Source of the DNA: Perognathus longimembris pacificus
Lineage: Eukaryota > Chordata > Mammalia > Rodentia > Heteromyidae
Direction: 5' to 3'
DNA length: 64,000 nucleotides
Assembly (NCBI RefSeq): GCF_023159225.1
Contig: NC_063172.1
Coordinates: 42,103,832 to 42,167,831 of the forward strand
Shown here: positions 32,111-45,162 of the stretch, one piece after another
Position numbering within the stretch: the stretch's first letter is position 1
How the letters are laid out: each line of letters starts with the position of its first letter
Made by a program: the position numbers and the translations under genes
The notes under the pieces: generated by a model
Told to the model about the DNA's origin: nothing
Database searches by the model: none
The model's input: the letters and a program-made list of their open reading frames with translations, nothing else

Positions 32111-34617
32111 TTTCTAAAATCACTTTATACAATGGTTTTATCCCTTAGCACTTGTGGGCATTGAAGTGTCAGGTACTCAGTCTCTATTCAGCTGATGTTT
32201 TGAGGGTGATTTGCTGTACTTGAACATCAAGAGATAATAGTAACAAAACAATTTGAAAAACACAAAGTTTATTCAGTCTTTAAAGGTAAGCTCTGTCCCT
32301 GAATACTCAATTAAAACTTGGACATTCTTACACTGAGTTTAGGCATTCAACCAGGATTAAAAGTAGAGGTTCTTTTCAGGTCTTTCTGGTTGAGATGGTC
32401 TCTTGCCATGCGCATGCACAAAGATGTTCAAATTCCTCCTTGTAGAGAAGTGCTTTTCAATGTTATCATTTCTAAAGCAATTTATTTCCAGCTGTTGCTC
32501 CTGATCCCATAGTCAAAACATAATCTAATATTTTGTCCTTTTTGTTTGAGGGATTCTGTGTCCTCTGGCAAATTTTTCAAGTAATTGTTACCACTTTTCT
32601 GCATTGAATTCTAAAAAATAATAAAACAAAAACTGTTTTTTTCTGTCAGTCTTTTAGGGATAAATTAGATAGGCTTTGAACAGCAAAGCATATACAATGA
32701 TTTGTCAGTAATATATGCTTATTTCCTCAGAACAAATGACCAGACCAGAATCTTGCCTAATATAAGATTCCTTTTACAAGATTGAAAGAATAAAAGGAAG
32801 GCAAGTTAAAAAAAATCACCGTAATGTTTTATCATTTCATACTTGAGTTTTTTGACTCATCTTTTCTTTTCTTTTTTAATTCACTATTTTCTTAGTTGCA
32901 AAATCTTTACTGCTTTCCAGAACTCTGACTAAGTTTAATTCAAATTGTTTTTGCTGGCTATTTCCCTCATGGGAAATGATTTTGCTACCATTATGTTGAC
33001 TGCTTTTAGTTCAGGAAAATCTGAGCAATAAGCAGCAAAAGAGAGAACACAATTCCAAGATAGCAGTCCTGCCACAAAGCATGCCACCAGTGATATACAA
33101 CTAACCCCTTCAGTGGTGTCTTTAACACCTAACACAACCTATATATTTCCCTAAACAGAGAACAGCCAAAATTTGTTTAAAAAGATGAATAACAAATCCA
33201 CTCTCATATAGTCTTAGAAAGTAAAATGACTCAATGTTACTGTACTTTATAACTAAACATGGATTTTAGGCAGAAGTAGTTAATTTTACTACCATCTTAC
33301 TCTGTCCAAAATTCTGAATAAAAAGAACTTGCTGTAAATTAGATACTAGAGATAAAACTCTTAATTCATTTGGATTATGTTGCTATATCTCTGAATTGTT
33401 TATCTCAACGTTTGCTCTTGACATCCATCAGGTCTGATTTCTTCTCTTTGCCTTTCAAGATTCACCTACCTACAGTATGGCCTCTGAAAAATAGCATGTA
33501 AATCATACCCAAGAAAATCCACACACTCATGTTCCAGGTTGCACTTAGTAAATGGGGGAGCATCATTGGAAAAAAATAAATCAGAACCATTATCTTCATC
33601 TTTTTTCTTATTTTAGGGATGTTTGTGCTCAAATAAATAAACCTGCTCTTATCAAAGAAGCCTTCTCAGTATCAAACTTCATTTCAAGGCTGCAAACATA
33701 TGCCTTACTCAGCTCTTTGCTAAAAGTCTAGGGCTGAAAATGACATTACTCTTATTAGTCTAGGGATCAGTGAATATCTTGTGTGTTTTGTTTTTTATAT
33801 CTTGCTTACTTTATATCTAATCTCTTTACTAAACCCTCCAAGAATTACACTTGTTTGAGCTGCTGTCTGTTTACAGCTGCAACACTGACTGATAAATATA
33901 CTAAAAATAGTCTGTGAAATTTAATATTTTAATTATCAATAAAAATATCTCAAATTAAATGTGTCAAAAAGATAAATACTTAGCCTTCCATTTAGAAGAA
34001 CTTTGTAAAGTTGTGTGGCACTAAAATAACACAATGTATACCAAACCACATCATAACTATTCATCCGCTTAAATGAAGATTGTATATAATTAACATTTAT
34101 ACTAAAAACTACATTGTGTTTATATTATCTTGTGTTTTCTGAGTTAATAAGGCATATTCTAACCTTCCAATACACTAATTAATAAAATTCCTGCATTGTT
34201 GAAGTTTAATTGCATATTAACATATCTATATAATGTACTTTTCTGTCCGAAGAGGTTATAATTTGTAAAAGAATGATAATACAATATAGTAGACAAGGAG
34301 AGACTCAAAATTTTTGAATATTGATTCTAAGTTAAAACCCAAAGAACAGAAACACCTGTATTGGAATTTTTAAAAGTTATAAATTAATCTCATTGTAATT
34401 TGAATATGTCATGTGATTCTATGATGAACTTGACAGGTTTAAAATAATGCTTTTAAAAATAAATGAATACTTGAGAAACCTATTATAATAATTGTCTTAA
34501 AAACTTCAAAAAGTAAGTACAAATAAGTTATTGGAGGTTGAATTATTAATGTTCTTATTTTAAAAAATCATAGAGCAATTAGCTATCAGGTGAGAAGTTT
34601 TAGAAAAGTTGAATATC
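32111..34617. other. unique AT-rich DNA, no feature recognised
   Basis: 2.5 kb without a recognisable repeat or exon. Frames of up to 66 codons (for example 32935-33135, minus strand) have no known domain. This is one of the longer repeat-free stretches in the window. Confidence 0.55.
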
Positions 34618-34825
34618 AAAAATAGCAGAATGGGGCTGGGGATATAGCCTAGTGGCAAGAGTGCCTGCCTCGGATACACGAGGCCCTAGGTTCGATTCCC
34701 CAGCACCACATATACAGAAAAAACGGCCAGAAGCAGCGCTGTGGCTCACGTGGCAGAGTGCTAGCCTTGAGCGGGAAGAAGCCAGGGACAGTGCTCAGGC
34801 CCTGAGTCCAAGGCCCAGGACTGGC

Positions 34826-34873
<48 letters not shown>

Positions 34874-34881
34874 GCAGAATG
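34618..34881 (+). mobile_element. very young IDL-Geo SINE, perfect 15-bp TSD, long poly-A
   Basis: The body starts gggctggggatatagcc at 34633 and ends actggcc near 34826, followed by an uninterrupted A run of about 44 bases. The duplication aaaaatagcagaatg is perfect at 34618-34632 and 34867-34881. The long pure A tail and near identity with the copy at 26898 point to a very recent insertion that may still be polymorphic. Confidence 0.96.
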
Positions 34882-35165
34882 AAGTCTTAACTAAGTCTTC
34901 AAAATAAACTATATGCATCATAATTATCAAGTCTTTTGATCATATAGAAATACCTACTATGAAATATGAGAAAGAGAGTTCAGGAAACATATCTCTTATT
35001 CATTTTTTCCAAATCCTGACTATTGTTTATGTTGTACAAAAATGATTATAGACTTTGGAGATGCTTACATTTTATTGATAAAGGTTTAAAAATACCAATA
35101 TTTCTCTCTGATTCCTTTCATAATGCTTTCTGTTCCCTTTGATGTTCTCTTGTATACTTGTGATC
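34882..35165. other. unique AT-rich DNA
   Basis: No feature is recognised. Confidence 0.5.
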
Positions 35166-35310
35166 ACATCTATTCAAGTGTACATAGAATTTTACTCTGG
35201 GCTGAGAGATGTCGTATTGAAAGCAGCTAACTCAATTGTCTTGAATTGCTTTGGTAATGAACACATACTCAACATAGAGAAGGTGCTCAATAAACATTAA
35301 ATTGAAATAT
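35166..35310 (+). mobile_element. probable MIR/L2 ancient repeat 3' end
   Basis: catagagaaggtgctcaata followed by aacatt matches the conserved 3' core of MIR and L2 (catagtaggtgctcaataaa). Upstream similarity is too weak to fix the 5' end or choose between the two. Confidence 0.55.
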
Positions 35311-35790
35311 GTTCTGGAACAAATAAAAAACATATAAAATACTGATATCAAATCTATCATTTTGTGAATATTTCCTCATTTAATTAATATTCCCTATCAC
35401 TTGCTAGAAATATGAATCAAAGGATATCAGATAGAAATGAGATGAGATGATAATGCCAAATCAGCCACTACAGGGTTCTGAATATGCAGACAGAAGTCAC
35501 AGTATTCCCCAAATGAGCTGCCCTTAGATAACTAACAAAAATTGAAGTCAAATGGATCTAAATTTTTTACAAAATTTGTTTTGTAATGTTAGGCTAAAAT
35601 TAAAATTGCCTCTTATCATTCTTATTCATATTGATTCGTGTTCATATTGAGGTCAGAGCTAAAAAATTTGTGGTAATTTTCTGCACTATATATTTTCATA
35701 TTTATCATTTTTTCCTTATAATGTAGAATAAAATACTTTAAAATATATGACTTTGAGTAAACTATATCAAAATGATATTTAAATATTATC

Positions 35791-36009
35791 AGCATTAAAA
35801 GTAAATGGGACAGAGAATGTTCCTTAGCAGTAGAGTGCTTGCCTAGCACTCATGAAGCCCTGGGTTCAATTCCTCAGGACCACATAAACAGAAAAAGCCA
35901 GAAGTGGTAGAGTGTTAGCCTTGAGCAAAAAAGAAGCCAGACACAGTGCTCAGGCTCTGAGTTCAAGCCCCAGGACTGGCAACAAAAAGTTAGCATTTAA
36001 AATTAAATG
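35791..36009 (+). mobile_element. older IDL-Geo SINE with near-perfect TSD
   Basis: Both monomers are present (35808-35991): the left has gcttgcctagcactcatgaa and gggttcaattcc, the right has gagttcaagccccaggactg. Flanks agcattaaaagtaaatg and agcatttaaaattaaatg form an imperfect 17-18-bp duplication. Its right monomer keeps a better B-box-like stretch (agttcaagccc, 35960-35970) than the young copies do. The right monomer has a short internal deletion after gaagtgg. Confidence 0.9.
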
Positions 36010-36267
36010 TATAGCTATATATGAATATCTAATTTGTTTTAATGTAACAATGTTATCTAGAAGCAATTTTAAGATGGATTTCTAATATCAAATGTCATTC
36101 TTTTTAGAGAATAGACAGTTTTGAAGAATATTTGTGATTATGGATTTTAATATTCAACACAAGATTTTGTTCTGAATATAAATTTTAAAACAAAGAAAAA
36201 TGTAAAGTCATATAATCCATTCACATTTGAATTATACTTTCATTTCACTTAACTTTCTACTTTCATT

Positions 36268-36396
36268 TTCTCTGTCTCTGTCTCTCTGTCTCTGTCTCTC
36301 TGTCTCTGTCTCTGTCTCTGTCTTTCTTTCTCTGTGTCTCTCTGTCTTTGTTTCTGTCTCTGTCTCTCTCTGTCTCTCTGTCTCTCTGTCTCTCTG

Positions 36397-36489
<93 letters not shown>
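36268..36489. repeat. (TCTG)/(TC)n polypyrimidine microsatellite
   Basis: TCTCTG-type units grade into a pure TC tract of about 75 bp (about 36415-36489). Overlapping frames of Ser/Leu/Val or Arg/Glu/Thr repeats are microsatellite translations. The tract is mirror-symmetric homopurine/homopyrimidine DNA. Confidence 0.95.
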
Positions 36490-36491
<2 letters not shown>

Positions 36492-36840
36492 CATCCCTGA
36501 ATAAAATCACAACAGAATGGCTTTGGGTGAATGGTCAAGAGTAAAATCTTATTTGTAGCTTACCAAGTGAGCGCTTTGTGTGGAGGACCCAGCAATAAGC
36601 ACATCTTGAAACTTCTTTGAATCACATGAGAAACATGAGTATGTGAGGATATTGTGAAAAGGTGTGAGGTGTGAAGAGAATTGCTTTCTCCACACTCTGA
36701 AGGAAAATTACTTTGTAATTCTTAAGACTCTCATGAATATGTTTAGATAAAAATGTGACATATTGTAGAAGGACTGTTTTCTTTGATTTAACACTGTAAG
36801 TTACTGTTGTTTAAAAACAAAAATTAGATGTTCTGTGTTG
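36490..36840. other. unique DNA, no feature recognised
   Basis: No coding or repeat signal is recognised. Confidence 0.5.
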
Positions 36841-37072
36841 TGCACCTCACAGGTTACTCACAGCTGTCATACTTGGTACTCAGGAAGCTGAGATCTGAGG
36901 ATCTTGGTTCAAAGCCAGTACAGGAAGGAAAGTCTGTGAAATTCTTATCTCCAGGGCTACTCAGAAAAAGAAAACTGAACTGGTAGAGCAGTAGCCTTGA
37001 GCACAAAGAGGTTCAGGGACAGTGCCCAGGCCCTGAGTTCAAGCCCCAGGACCACCTTTAAAAAAGTGATCT
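36841..37072 (+). mobile_element. B1-like/Geo composite SINE
   Basis: The left half is B1-like (gtactcaggaagctgagatc, tgaggatc, gttcaaagccagtac). The linker aggaaagtctgtgaaattct and cttatctcc follow, then the Geo monomer (actggtagagcagtagcct, tgagttcaagccccaggacc). A short A-rich tail ends near 37072. Confidence 0.85.
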
Positions 37073-39748
37073 GCAATAAACATACACATTCTGTTGAAGA
37101 TCTCCTTCCTTGCTTTTTACCAATAGCACATTTGAAGGAGATAAAATCTGGTTCATGTAACCACTTCACACTGAGATCAAAGATCCATCCAGGGTGGGTG
37201 AAATTCTGGTCCTAACTTCTAGTAAGAGGGTGGGATATCAAGTTATCAGGTGAACTGTTGCCATAGAGTTAATTGCCTGGGCACCAACAGAATTGATCTA
37301 GTATTACTGAAAAAGAGTCTGCAAAATAATGGAAGGGCACAGGAACAGAACACAACTTCACTTGTGAGAAAAAAATATTCCTTTTATAGTTTGGGCAATT
37401 TAAGCTCTTTATGTAATGAGAATCCTTTTTGTGAAAAGAAATATAGCTATCATAAAATACTTTCAGATGTTCCCTACAACTTCAGGGTTCTTTTAAAACC
37501 ATTTGAAGTTCACTAGATGAGAAGTGGATAAATCAGTATGTGGAGTGTATGGGTCAACACACATTCCTTGAACCATAAAAATGGAAATTTAACCAGAAGC
37601 ATTAAATATCACAGAGTTCTTCTTCTGTATCCACAGAGTGATTCAACAAGCATACAGGTACATTTATACAATATCTTAGGAGAAAACATTATGGTAATCT
37701 TTTATTCTGTGCGAAAAAAGCCTGCTCTAATTTGCAGTGCTTTCAGCATTGTTATAAATATGGACACAAATTATGATATCCTAATATATTGCTCCACATC
37801 AGGCCTGTATTGTAAGGAAGTATAGCTATATGAAAGTAAATATTGGACTTTCAATACTAACAAATATTATTGTTTAATTAATTTTGAGGGTATTAAGAAG
37901 AGTTTGTTTTAAAGTCACTTTATTTTTTACACCATGCATTAAAATAGCCAAAACAATTACAAAAAACTGATCTCACTGGAATACCTACTGCATTGAACTT
38001 CTGCATGTTGTGACTGTTAATCTAATTTAATTATATATTTCTGTGGATGTTTTCTCTTTACTAAAATAAAAGGTAGCTTTCATTAAACTGGAAAATAGAC
38101 ACATAATTCATCCACAACTCCAAAGACTATAAAATTATTATTTGTAGATATTTCAGGAAAAACAAAACATTTCAGAAGTCAGTGCTTTAGTATATAGGAA
38201 GACTGGCCTAAAACAGGCCAAAAAGAGTTATCTGGAATACACTTTGGTGTAGAACACAGGTAAGTGAACACATTCAGTCCACTGAGATGATCTCTAAATA
38301 GGCTTGCTCTTTGGCTTACTGAATATTATAAATACTAATACTTATTACAGCTTTTCCAGAGCCTTGGGAGAAAACACACTCATGCAGAGTCCTTAGGTAC
38401 TTGAGGATTTTCAGGCTTTCATTCACTTATCTCCTACAAGTCAAGATCCTCTAGTGACTGCAGATTCTTTCCTGGTACTTTCATTAAAAATCCTAAACCT
38501 AAAAAAACCCAGTAATTACTTCTACAATAGTGCAAAGAGAAGGTTCTTGTATTTGTTTTTCTTGAGAGAAATTCATCTTTTTAAATATCCTACTCTACTA
38601 CATTGGTCTCCAAACCACTGTTTCATCATTGCATTGCTTCTTCAGATGTATTCTGTTGAATGTTACCGTGGGTGTTTCAGAAAAATATGGGCATAGAATC
38701 TTTATTTTCAAGGTAAAACATCTTCTTTGGTAAAAAAAAAAAAATTTGTTGAAGACTTGATTATCTAATCTGCTATCCATGTTCCTCTAAGACACTGTGG
38801 GACAGCGAGAATTATTCTAAAGTGGTGGGTAGGGGAACAAGATGAACCAAAACATCTCTAAAAGACCATTAGAAAAACACTGTTATTTCCAAAATTACTA
38901 GAAAGCCAAGTAGAAGGGATTGCGAATTAAAAAAACAAAACACCATAAGGCATTTCCCTGTACAATCTTCAGAGTATGAATTTACTTCTGTATTTAATAG
39001 TAATGTTTCATCATTGTCTTCATCCCAAATCAGGCATTAAGAATCCCACTTAAAAATTAGGTAATAACCAAGATGCCATAATCATAACCTACTTATATAT
39101 AAAATATAATTTATCAAAATCATATAAATTCTTTTGAACAAATTAGTAAACTATAAAAGCTATAAAATTAATGGAATCATAAAGCTTGGTTGAATTTCAT
39201 ATAAAATATTAAGTAAATTAGTAGACATTTTCAGCATGGTGAGGCTGAGCAGTGCAACAATAACAAATATTTACATACTCATCCAAGTTTACACCAACAA
39301 AATCACAGAATAATTCCATGGACATGTCAAGTGAAATTTTAAAAAATACATAGGAGAAAAATGAGTAAGAATGTTTGAAAATATAGAAAATAATCAAATC
39401 TGACTTTAAGACTGGCTACAAAATGTACAATGAAGACTGGAAGTTTGGAGTAAGTCTTTATTCAGAATATTAGGCTAACAAGGATGGTGAAATAATCAAC
39501 TTTTTTTCCTGACATATGGAAAATAATTAGTGATCTGTGATTAAGCAAAAAAATATAAACAGCAGATGCTTATAATTTGCTACTTAAATATGTGGATTTT
39601 TATTCAAATAGCTAAAGTTACAAATTTAAAGAATTTAGCAGAAAAAGTTTTATGAAATTTTAAGTATATTTGTCATAATTTTAACATTTTAAATAACATT
39701 TTAATTAGCAGATTCATTCACTCTTTTGAAAAACAAGGCTTAAAAAGG
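37073..39748. other. unique AT-rich DNA, no feature recognised
   Basis: 2.7 kb with no named repeat. Plus-strand frames of 80-95 codons (37250-37516, 37538-37825, 38454-38696) lack any domain or exon context. I do not call them genes. Confidence 0.5.
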
Positions 39749-40011
39749 CTGTTAAAAGCCGTGCACTGGTGGCTCACACCTATTATCCTTGTTACTCACA
39801 AGGCTAATATTTGAGGATCATGGTTTGAAGTCAGTCCAGAAAATTCACTGAGACATTTATCTCTAATAAACCACTCAGGAAAAGCTAAAAGTGTCTTGGT
39901 GCCTAGAGTGCTAGCTTTCAGGGGGAGTGGGAATAAAAAGCTCAGGGAAAGTGCCTAGACCCTGAGTTCAAGCCCTGGGACAGATTAAAGAGGAAAAAAA
40001 AACTGTTAAAA
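39749..40011 (+). mobile_element. B1-like/Geo composite SINE with short TSD
   Basis: A B1-like start (ggtggctcacacctattatc, tgaggatcatgg) joins to the Geo monomer (tgagttcaagccctggga) with an A-rich tail. The duplication ctgttaaaa lies at 39749-39757 and 40003-40011. This shows that the composite retroposed as one unit, with the element at 39758-40002. Confidence 0.88.
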
Positions 40012-40304
40012 ATGATTTCTGATTAATCAATTTACTCTGCCTTTAGGAGATCATAAGCTCAAGATGTTTCAGTAATGTAATATGTGGAGAAGTTGGATTA
40101 TAGAATTTTGTGAAATCAAGTTCAATTAATATAAAGAAAAACAACTGCTAGACCCCCAAATACCATGCAGTAAATGGCAATATATTTTAATCTAAATTAA
40201 CTAATAATATTAAGTCAGTGTATGTCAAAATGTTTTCTAAAGTATAGATATGCCCCTTAGGAATTTTATCTATATTGCAAGAGCTGTATTATTATTATTA
40301 TTAC

Positions 40305-40342
<38 letters not shown>

Positions 40343-41017
40343 TCAGGCTATCACAGTGTTTTTACTTACACATTTTATCCCCTTTTATTCTCATGTAATA
40401 ACATTTTATATAAACATATGTATACATGTATATCATATCATACAAATATGAAAGCAAAACATAAACTTCTACTTATAACAAACATTATCAATGATTAATG
40501 CTGTTAGTCTTTCTTGTTTCAGCTCTTCAATAATGATGCATGTGGTATGAGATATATTGGAACATAATTTTATAAGGACTTCATTATGTGTTCATGACTC
40601 ACACATGTCATATATCTGAAAATATTTTCACAAATACTTAAATTTTATTGCAGTCTAATGGGAATGTGACACATGGCATACATTCAAATTAGAGTAGAGC
40701 CATAGGATGCATCCAACCAATAACCACTCAATCAAGATAATGAACATTTGTATCACTTACAATTTGTATACAACCTGTTATTCTCCAAATTGCTACATAG
40801 TTTGCATTTCCACATATTTATATAAGGAAATGAATAAATTTGAGAATTGTGGAGAAATACAGACACTTTCCAAATGTTAGAAGATCCAATGAAGGAAACA
40901 CAAATTGCTTGTGGTTACAGGAGAAATCAAGACAGTATTTCACTGTTCATAATTTTCATTCTGTAAAGCATATATGAGCAAAGTTATACTAGTTTATGTG
41001 GTTTCAAATAAGCAACA
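40012..41017. other. unique AT-rich DNA with a trinucleotide repeat
   Basis: The only named feature is the (ATT)n array at about 40287-40341. The poly-leucine frame across it (40250-40498) is repeat translation. Confidence 0.55.
40287..40341. repeat. (ATT)n microsatellite
   Basis: About 18 ATT units with one ACT interruption. Confidence 0.93.
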
Positions 41018-41265
41018 AGACTAATTTTGAATACTTGATCTAATCTTTTGCAATAAACTATGAAGTATGTTTCAATAACTTGAAATATATATAAATAAAT
41101 AACATAATTTATTAATGTTATTAAGTTTTTCAATGCTTTGAACTAAACCCAGGGCTTTGTTCATGGTAGGCAACTGCTTCATATTGACATATATTTATGT
41201 CAAGTTATTGAAACATACTTCATAGTTTATTGTGAAGATTAGATCAAGTATTCAAAATTAGTCTT
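41018..41265. repeat. inverted repeat / hairpin, arms about 66 bp
   Basis: The left arm 41018-41083 (agactaattttgaatacttg ... ttcaataacttga) is the reverse complement of the right arm 41200-41265 (tcaagttattgaaacatact ... aaaattagtctt), apart from a 3-4 nt difference near the middle. The spacer is 116 bp and contains an old ID-like fragment. Neither arm matches any named repeat in the window. Confidence 0.93.
41124..41184 (-). mobile_element. old ID-like SINE fragment inside the hairpin spacer
   Basis: gaactaaacccagggctttg, followed by ttcatggtaggcaactgctt, is the complement of an ID/tRNA-Ala B-box region (gccctgggttnagttc). It is short and diverged. Confidence 0.55.
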
Positions 41266-43059
41266 TTGAGCTTACAATTTCTATCTCAACAATGATCATC
41301 TATTCAGAAAATAACACTAATATTTGAAAGGGCCACCTATAGAGAATATGTATTTAATAATTGCCTTATATTTTCCATGAATTCTGTTAGCAAGGGAGGT
41401 AAATAGCTTCTCCTAGATGTCTATGAGATAATGCTGACATAACTAGTTTTTAGAAACCTTCTTGTAACTTCTCTAGGATTCAGTCCTATTTTCTTAATGC
41501 ACAACTAGACTTTATGATAAATTCCTGTAATTACTTCCTGATACTTTCTTGTAAATACATTCAGGCAAATCAATGTGTCTACAAGTTTTAGATAGAGAGG
41601 CTAGAACATGCATCATTGAAATGGCTTGACCGATGACAGCATCTGAGAATGTGCTTAACTGTCAATCCTCCGCACAATAATCTTGAGTAATATCTTTATT
41701 GTCACTGTGCCTGATTTCTCACTCAGCAAGTGGGAATAATGTAGTTTTTGTTAAGAGTGTATTTCCTGACAGCATTTGAAATATGATTAGCATATGATAT
41801 ATGTTTCTTTCAATGTAACTCTGATTCTTTTTAATATTTATCACTCATATTTTTCCAACATGGAAAAATTAAAATCCTGATTTTTGACCAATCCCATCTT
41901 TCCCACTTTTTCCCATTTTTAATTCTAAATATATTCTGTTTGAGGAAATTTTAAGACACATTTTTATACAGTGGATAAAGTAGGCCTTTGATTTTTGGAA
42001 GTTTGCAAAAATACAATTCTCTAAATTAGTCAAGAGTTTTACTCTTTGTAATTGCAAAAGAAGCACATTGTTTGGCAATTATTCATTTTAAACTGTATTT
42101 TATCATCAGTATAATATCCTCAGCAAGCCACCCAACAAGTCACAGAAGAAATTTCAACTTCTGACAAAACTACTTGCCAATACCATCACCAGAATAACCA
42201 AGCAAGCAAGCAGTGATGGCTATAAGGGGAGACATCTCAGATTTTTTAGCAGTTTTCTAAATCCTGAAAGAACATAAAGATGTAGAATTCATAGCTACCA
42301 AGGTAGCCAGCTATTTAAGGACTACAATTTAAGAGAGAGAGAGAGACAGTATTCATTAGAATTAGCCATTTGTCAGGTTCCCAGGAGGCATGTACCCATG
42401 TTTAGGAAAAACACTCAGAGGCTGAGAGAAAAGTTAAATTATAGTCAGTGGTTTTCTAGTATAAAGACGTTCAAAGTTGAAGCAGATGGTTGGGATGAAA
42501 GAATCTCATTCTGAACAGAATCCCAGGAGGGGTGACATTTCATAGTAATAAGAGATAAATTAGCCTTCTTGAAGACTTTCAATCTTTGGCTCATAATATG
42601 GAAGGAAATTTGCCTCATTTTCAAACTAGCAAGGAACAACCCACTAAGGCTTATTTGAGACCCATGGAAAGCAGTGGACTTCAGATGCATTCTTAGGAGT
42701 AGAATTGTGGGCTTAAATAAAAAAAAAACCTTCTCCAAACAGGACAGAAAATTCAAGTGATTAGCTTTGAAAATTATCTGTTATTGTTTACCTAAACTGA
42801 TCAAAAGTACAAAGAAATCCCTTCTAACTACTTATCTGCATGAAATTCAACTTAAGTATGATAAAAATAAAGATACAGGATACTTTATAAATGAATGGAA
42901 TGTTTTAATGGTGCTATTCATAAAACCCAGAGTGTATATGTCTATTAATAGTAAATAAATTGTTTGCCTAAAATTCTATAGAGAAATAATAAAAGGCAGT
43001 TTAATAAATAAAAGATGAATAAATCTCAACACTAAGTTTAACCTCTAAAAGACAAAAAA
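41266..43059. other. unique AT-rich DNA, no feature recognised
   Basis: No named repeat. A 103-codon minus-strand frame (42445-42756) has no recognisable domain and no neighbouring exon signals. I regard it as chance. Confidence 0.5.
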
Positions 43060-43480
43060 ATAATGTGAAGCTAAACAAAATGAACTCCAAATTATGGAAA
43101 CAAGCAATTTATCATTGTTGTTATTTCTACCCACTATGTGGCTTTATTCTCTTGTTTATCTTCCTTATGGTTTAGCCCCTGTTGTCACTGTATTTGATTT
43201 TGGTATCCTGGATGTTGTATATATGTTTGTCTAAATAAGGGAAGGGAAGGGGAACATCAAACTTTTGAAATAAAGGGTAAAAAGTAAACCAATGCAATAG
43301 TAATACTTACAAGACAATATGTTGTAAACCAACTGTACAACCCCAGGGGAGGGAGAGGCAAGAGGGAAGGTGGGAGAAAAATGAGGTAGGAGGTAACAAG
43401 TTTGATAAGACATGCACTCAATATCTTATGTATGTAACCTCTCTGTACATCACTTTGACAATAAAACTAATAATAATAGT
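43060..43480 (+). mobile_element. older L1 3' UTR remnant
   Basis: It starts near gctaaacaaaatgaactcca, followed by aattatggaaacaag, the same phrase that begins the 3' UTR region of the younger L1s. A G/A tract follows (ccaggggagggagaggcaag) and then tctgtacatcactttgacaa with AATAAAA. It parallels 13150-13530. It is non-coding. Confidence 0.8.
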
Positions 43481-45014
43481 AATTATTATTATTATTGTTA
43501 TAATGTGGGTTGTAACATGTTTCCAATTCTCTAACAAGTACAGATTTTTTTAAAAAGTTTGAGCCCTAGTAGAGAAAAAGAATCAAACTCTAAAGTGGGG
43601 AAATTTGTCTCTCAATTTGTAATACTTTGAGAGTCTGTAAAGGGCATTTCACAGTTTGGCAAATTCCAGTTCGTTTTTGTTTGATATGGTTGTTAAAATG
43701 TTTCTGTTAAATTTGGAGAAATTCATTTAAATATACACAAAAGATTAATATCCTGTCCTGGATAAGTTAAAAAATAAGCATCTGGGTTAGTACCTGGGCA
43801 TTTACCATCTGAACTCTGACAGTTCAGAAAGTGTTCTTTGCATAATCAACCTTTTCATCTATAAAAAGTAAGAATATGCTTAAGATTATGTAAGCTTGCT
43901 GGCCATGTTTTATGTGATAAAAATTATCTGATATTTATTCATCTGATTTCCTGTTGAAATGCTGATGTGTCAATAAAATAAAAACATTACATATTTCACT
44001 GAAACAGGTATATGTTTATTATTGCTTCCATACAAATGTAAAGTATTTGAAATTCAATTTGATAGGAACATTAGCACTTACAAGAATCTTTCAAGGTGAT
44101 TCAATCTTACATTCTTGGGTGGGTGTGTTGACTGGTATCTGGATCTATAGCTTGAGACCCTTAAAACTTGTGGCCCTGTGCTTACAGAGCATGGTAAGAA
44201 CTGCCGAGCCAAAGGATGACATGGTCAGTTTCTGTTAAATTTATTGACCTTAAAGTCATTGGTCCTAAACTGAAATGCTAACAATTGTTGCAAACTTATT
44301 TACAGAGTAATAAATTATGTACCACATATATTAAACCAAATATAGTGTATAAGTTGTCCTAAATTAGTCAAATATGTCCTTTCTCTCATAATAAAATTTG
44401 CTTTGCCACTAAATGTAGCCAGACAAGGTATGTGTGTCAGAAAGAATATAAAATATGATTGTTGTAAATGAAACCAATTTTTTCTTTTAAATTTTAATGT
44501 GCTGTTATAAAGTCACTAAATACCTAATAAATAATTTTAAAAGATAAACCTGTATTTGCTAATAACAAATAATGCAGGAAACACCTAGCTTAGACATAAG
44601 ATATTATCAATAAATTTAAATAGGTTGCATTTCTAAGTACACTACCCTTTTTTCAATATGCAGATCAACCCTAAAGGAATTTTATTGAGTAGTAATATAA
44701 TGAAATATATTTGCTTTATAAATTACATGTATTCCTAAAATCACGACTAGTTTATATATACAAACACATATTTATGTTTGCACATTGGAAGCTGGTAGTG
44801 TAAGTTTTTATTTTAATTTTATGGTATTGAGATCTACCTGATTAAATGAGTTGTATTGTCTCAGCATTGCTTTAGTCACAACTCATCCATTATGACTACT
44901 TACTTTTGCACTTCAATTTCTTTGTATATTTTACCCAAGATTGTTAAAAAATTCAAATAGTTTAAAGCATTTTTTCTTCTTTCTCTTTACTTCTTTCTTT
45001 ATTTTTTCTTTCTT
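43481..45014. other. unique AT-rich DNA, no feature recognised
   Basis: No gene or named repeat is recognised, apart from short AAT-type runs just after the L1 tail. Confidence 0.5.
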
Positions 45015-45162
45015 TTCTCATGGATAGCATTTTACCACTTGATCCACAGTTCTCTTTTTAGTGGAGATAAGGGTGCCCAAACTGGCTTTGAAACATAACC
45101 TTTAAATCTCAGCCTCCTAAGTAGACTGATTACAGGAGTGAGACACCAGCACCTGACTTCTA
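45015..45162 (-). mobile_element. B1-like/Geo composite SINE, 3'-truncated
   Basis: On the plus strand, ctcagcctcctaagtagact and gattacaggagtgagacacc are the complement of the 7SL/B1 start. Further left, accacttgatccacagttct is the complement of the Geo monomer start. Most of the Geo monomer is missing. It is an old copy. Confidence 0.75.

Noticed and set aside
36227..36544. Ser/Leu-rich (plus) and Arg/Glu-rich (minus) frames of 81-105 aa
   Set aside because: They are translations of the TCTG/TC microsatellite on opposite strands.
40250..40498. Poly-leucine membrane-like peptide
   Set aside because: Produced by the ATT array; no gene context.
42445..42756. 103-aa minus-strand frame
   Set aside because: No domain, AT-rich composition and no exon context.
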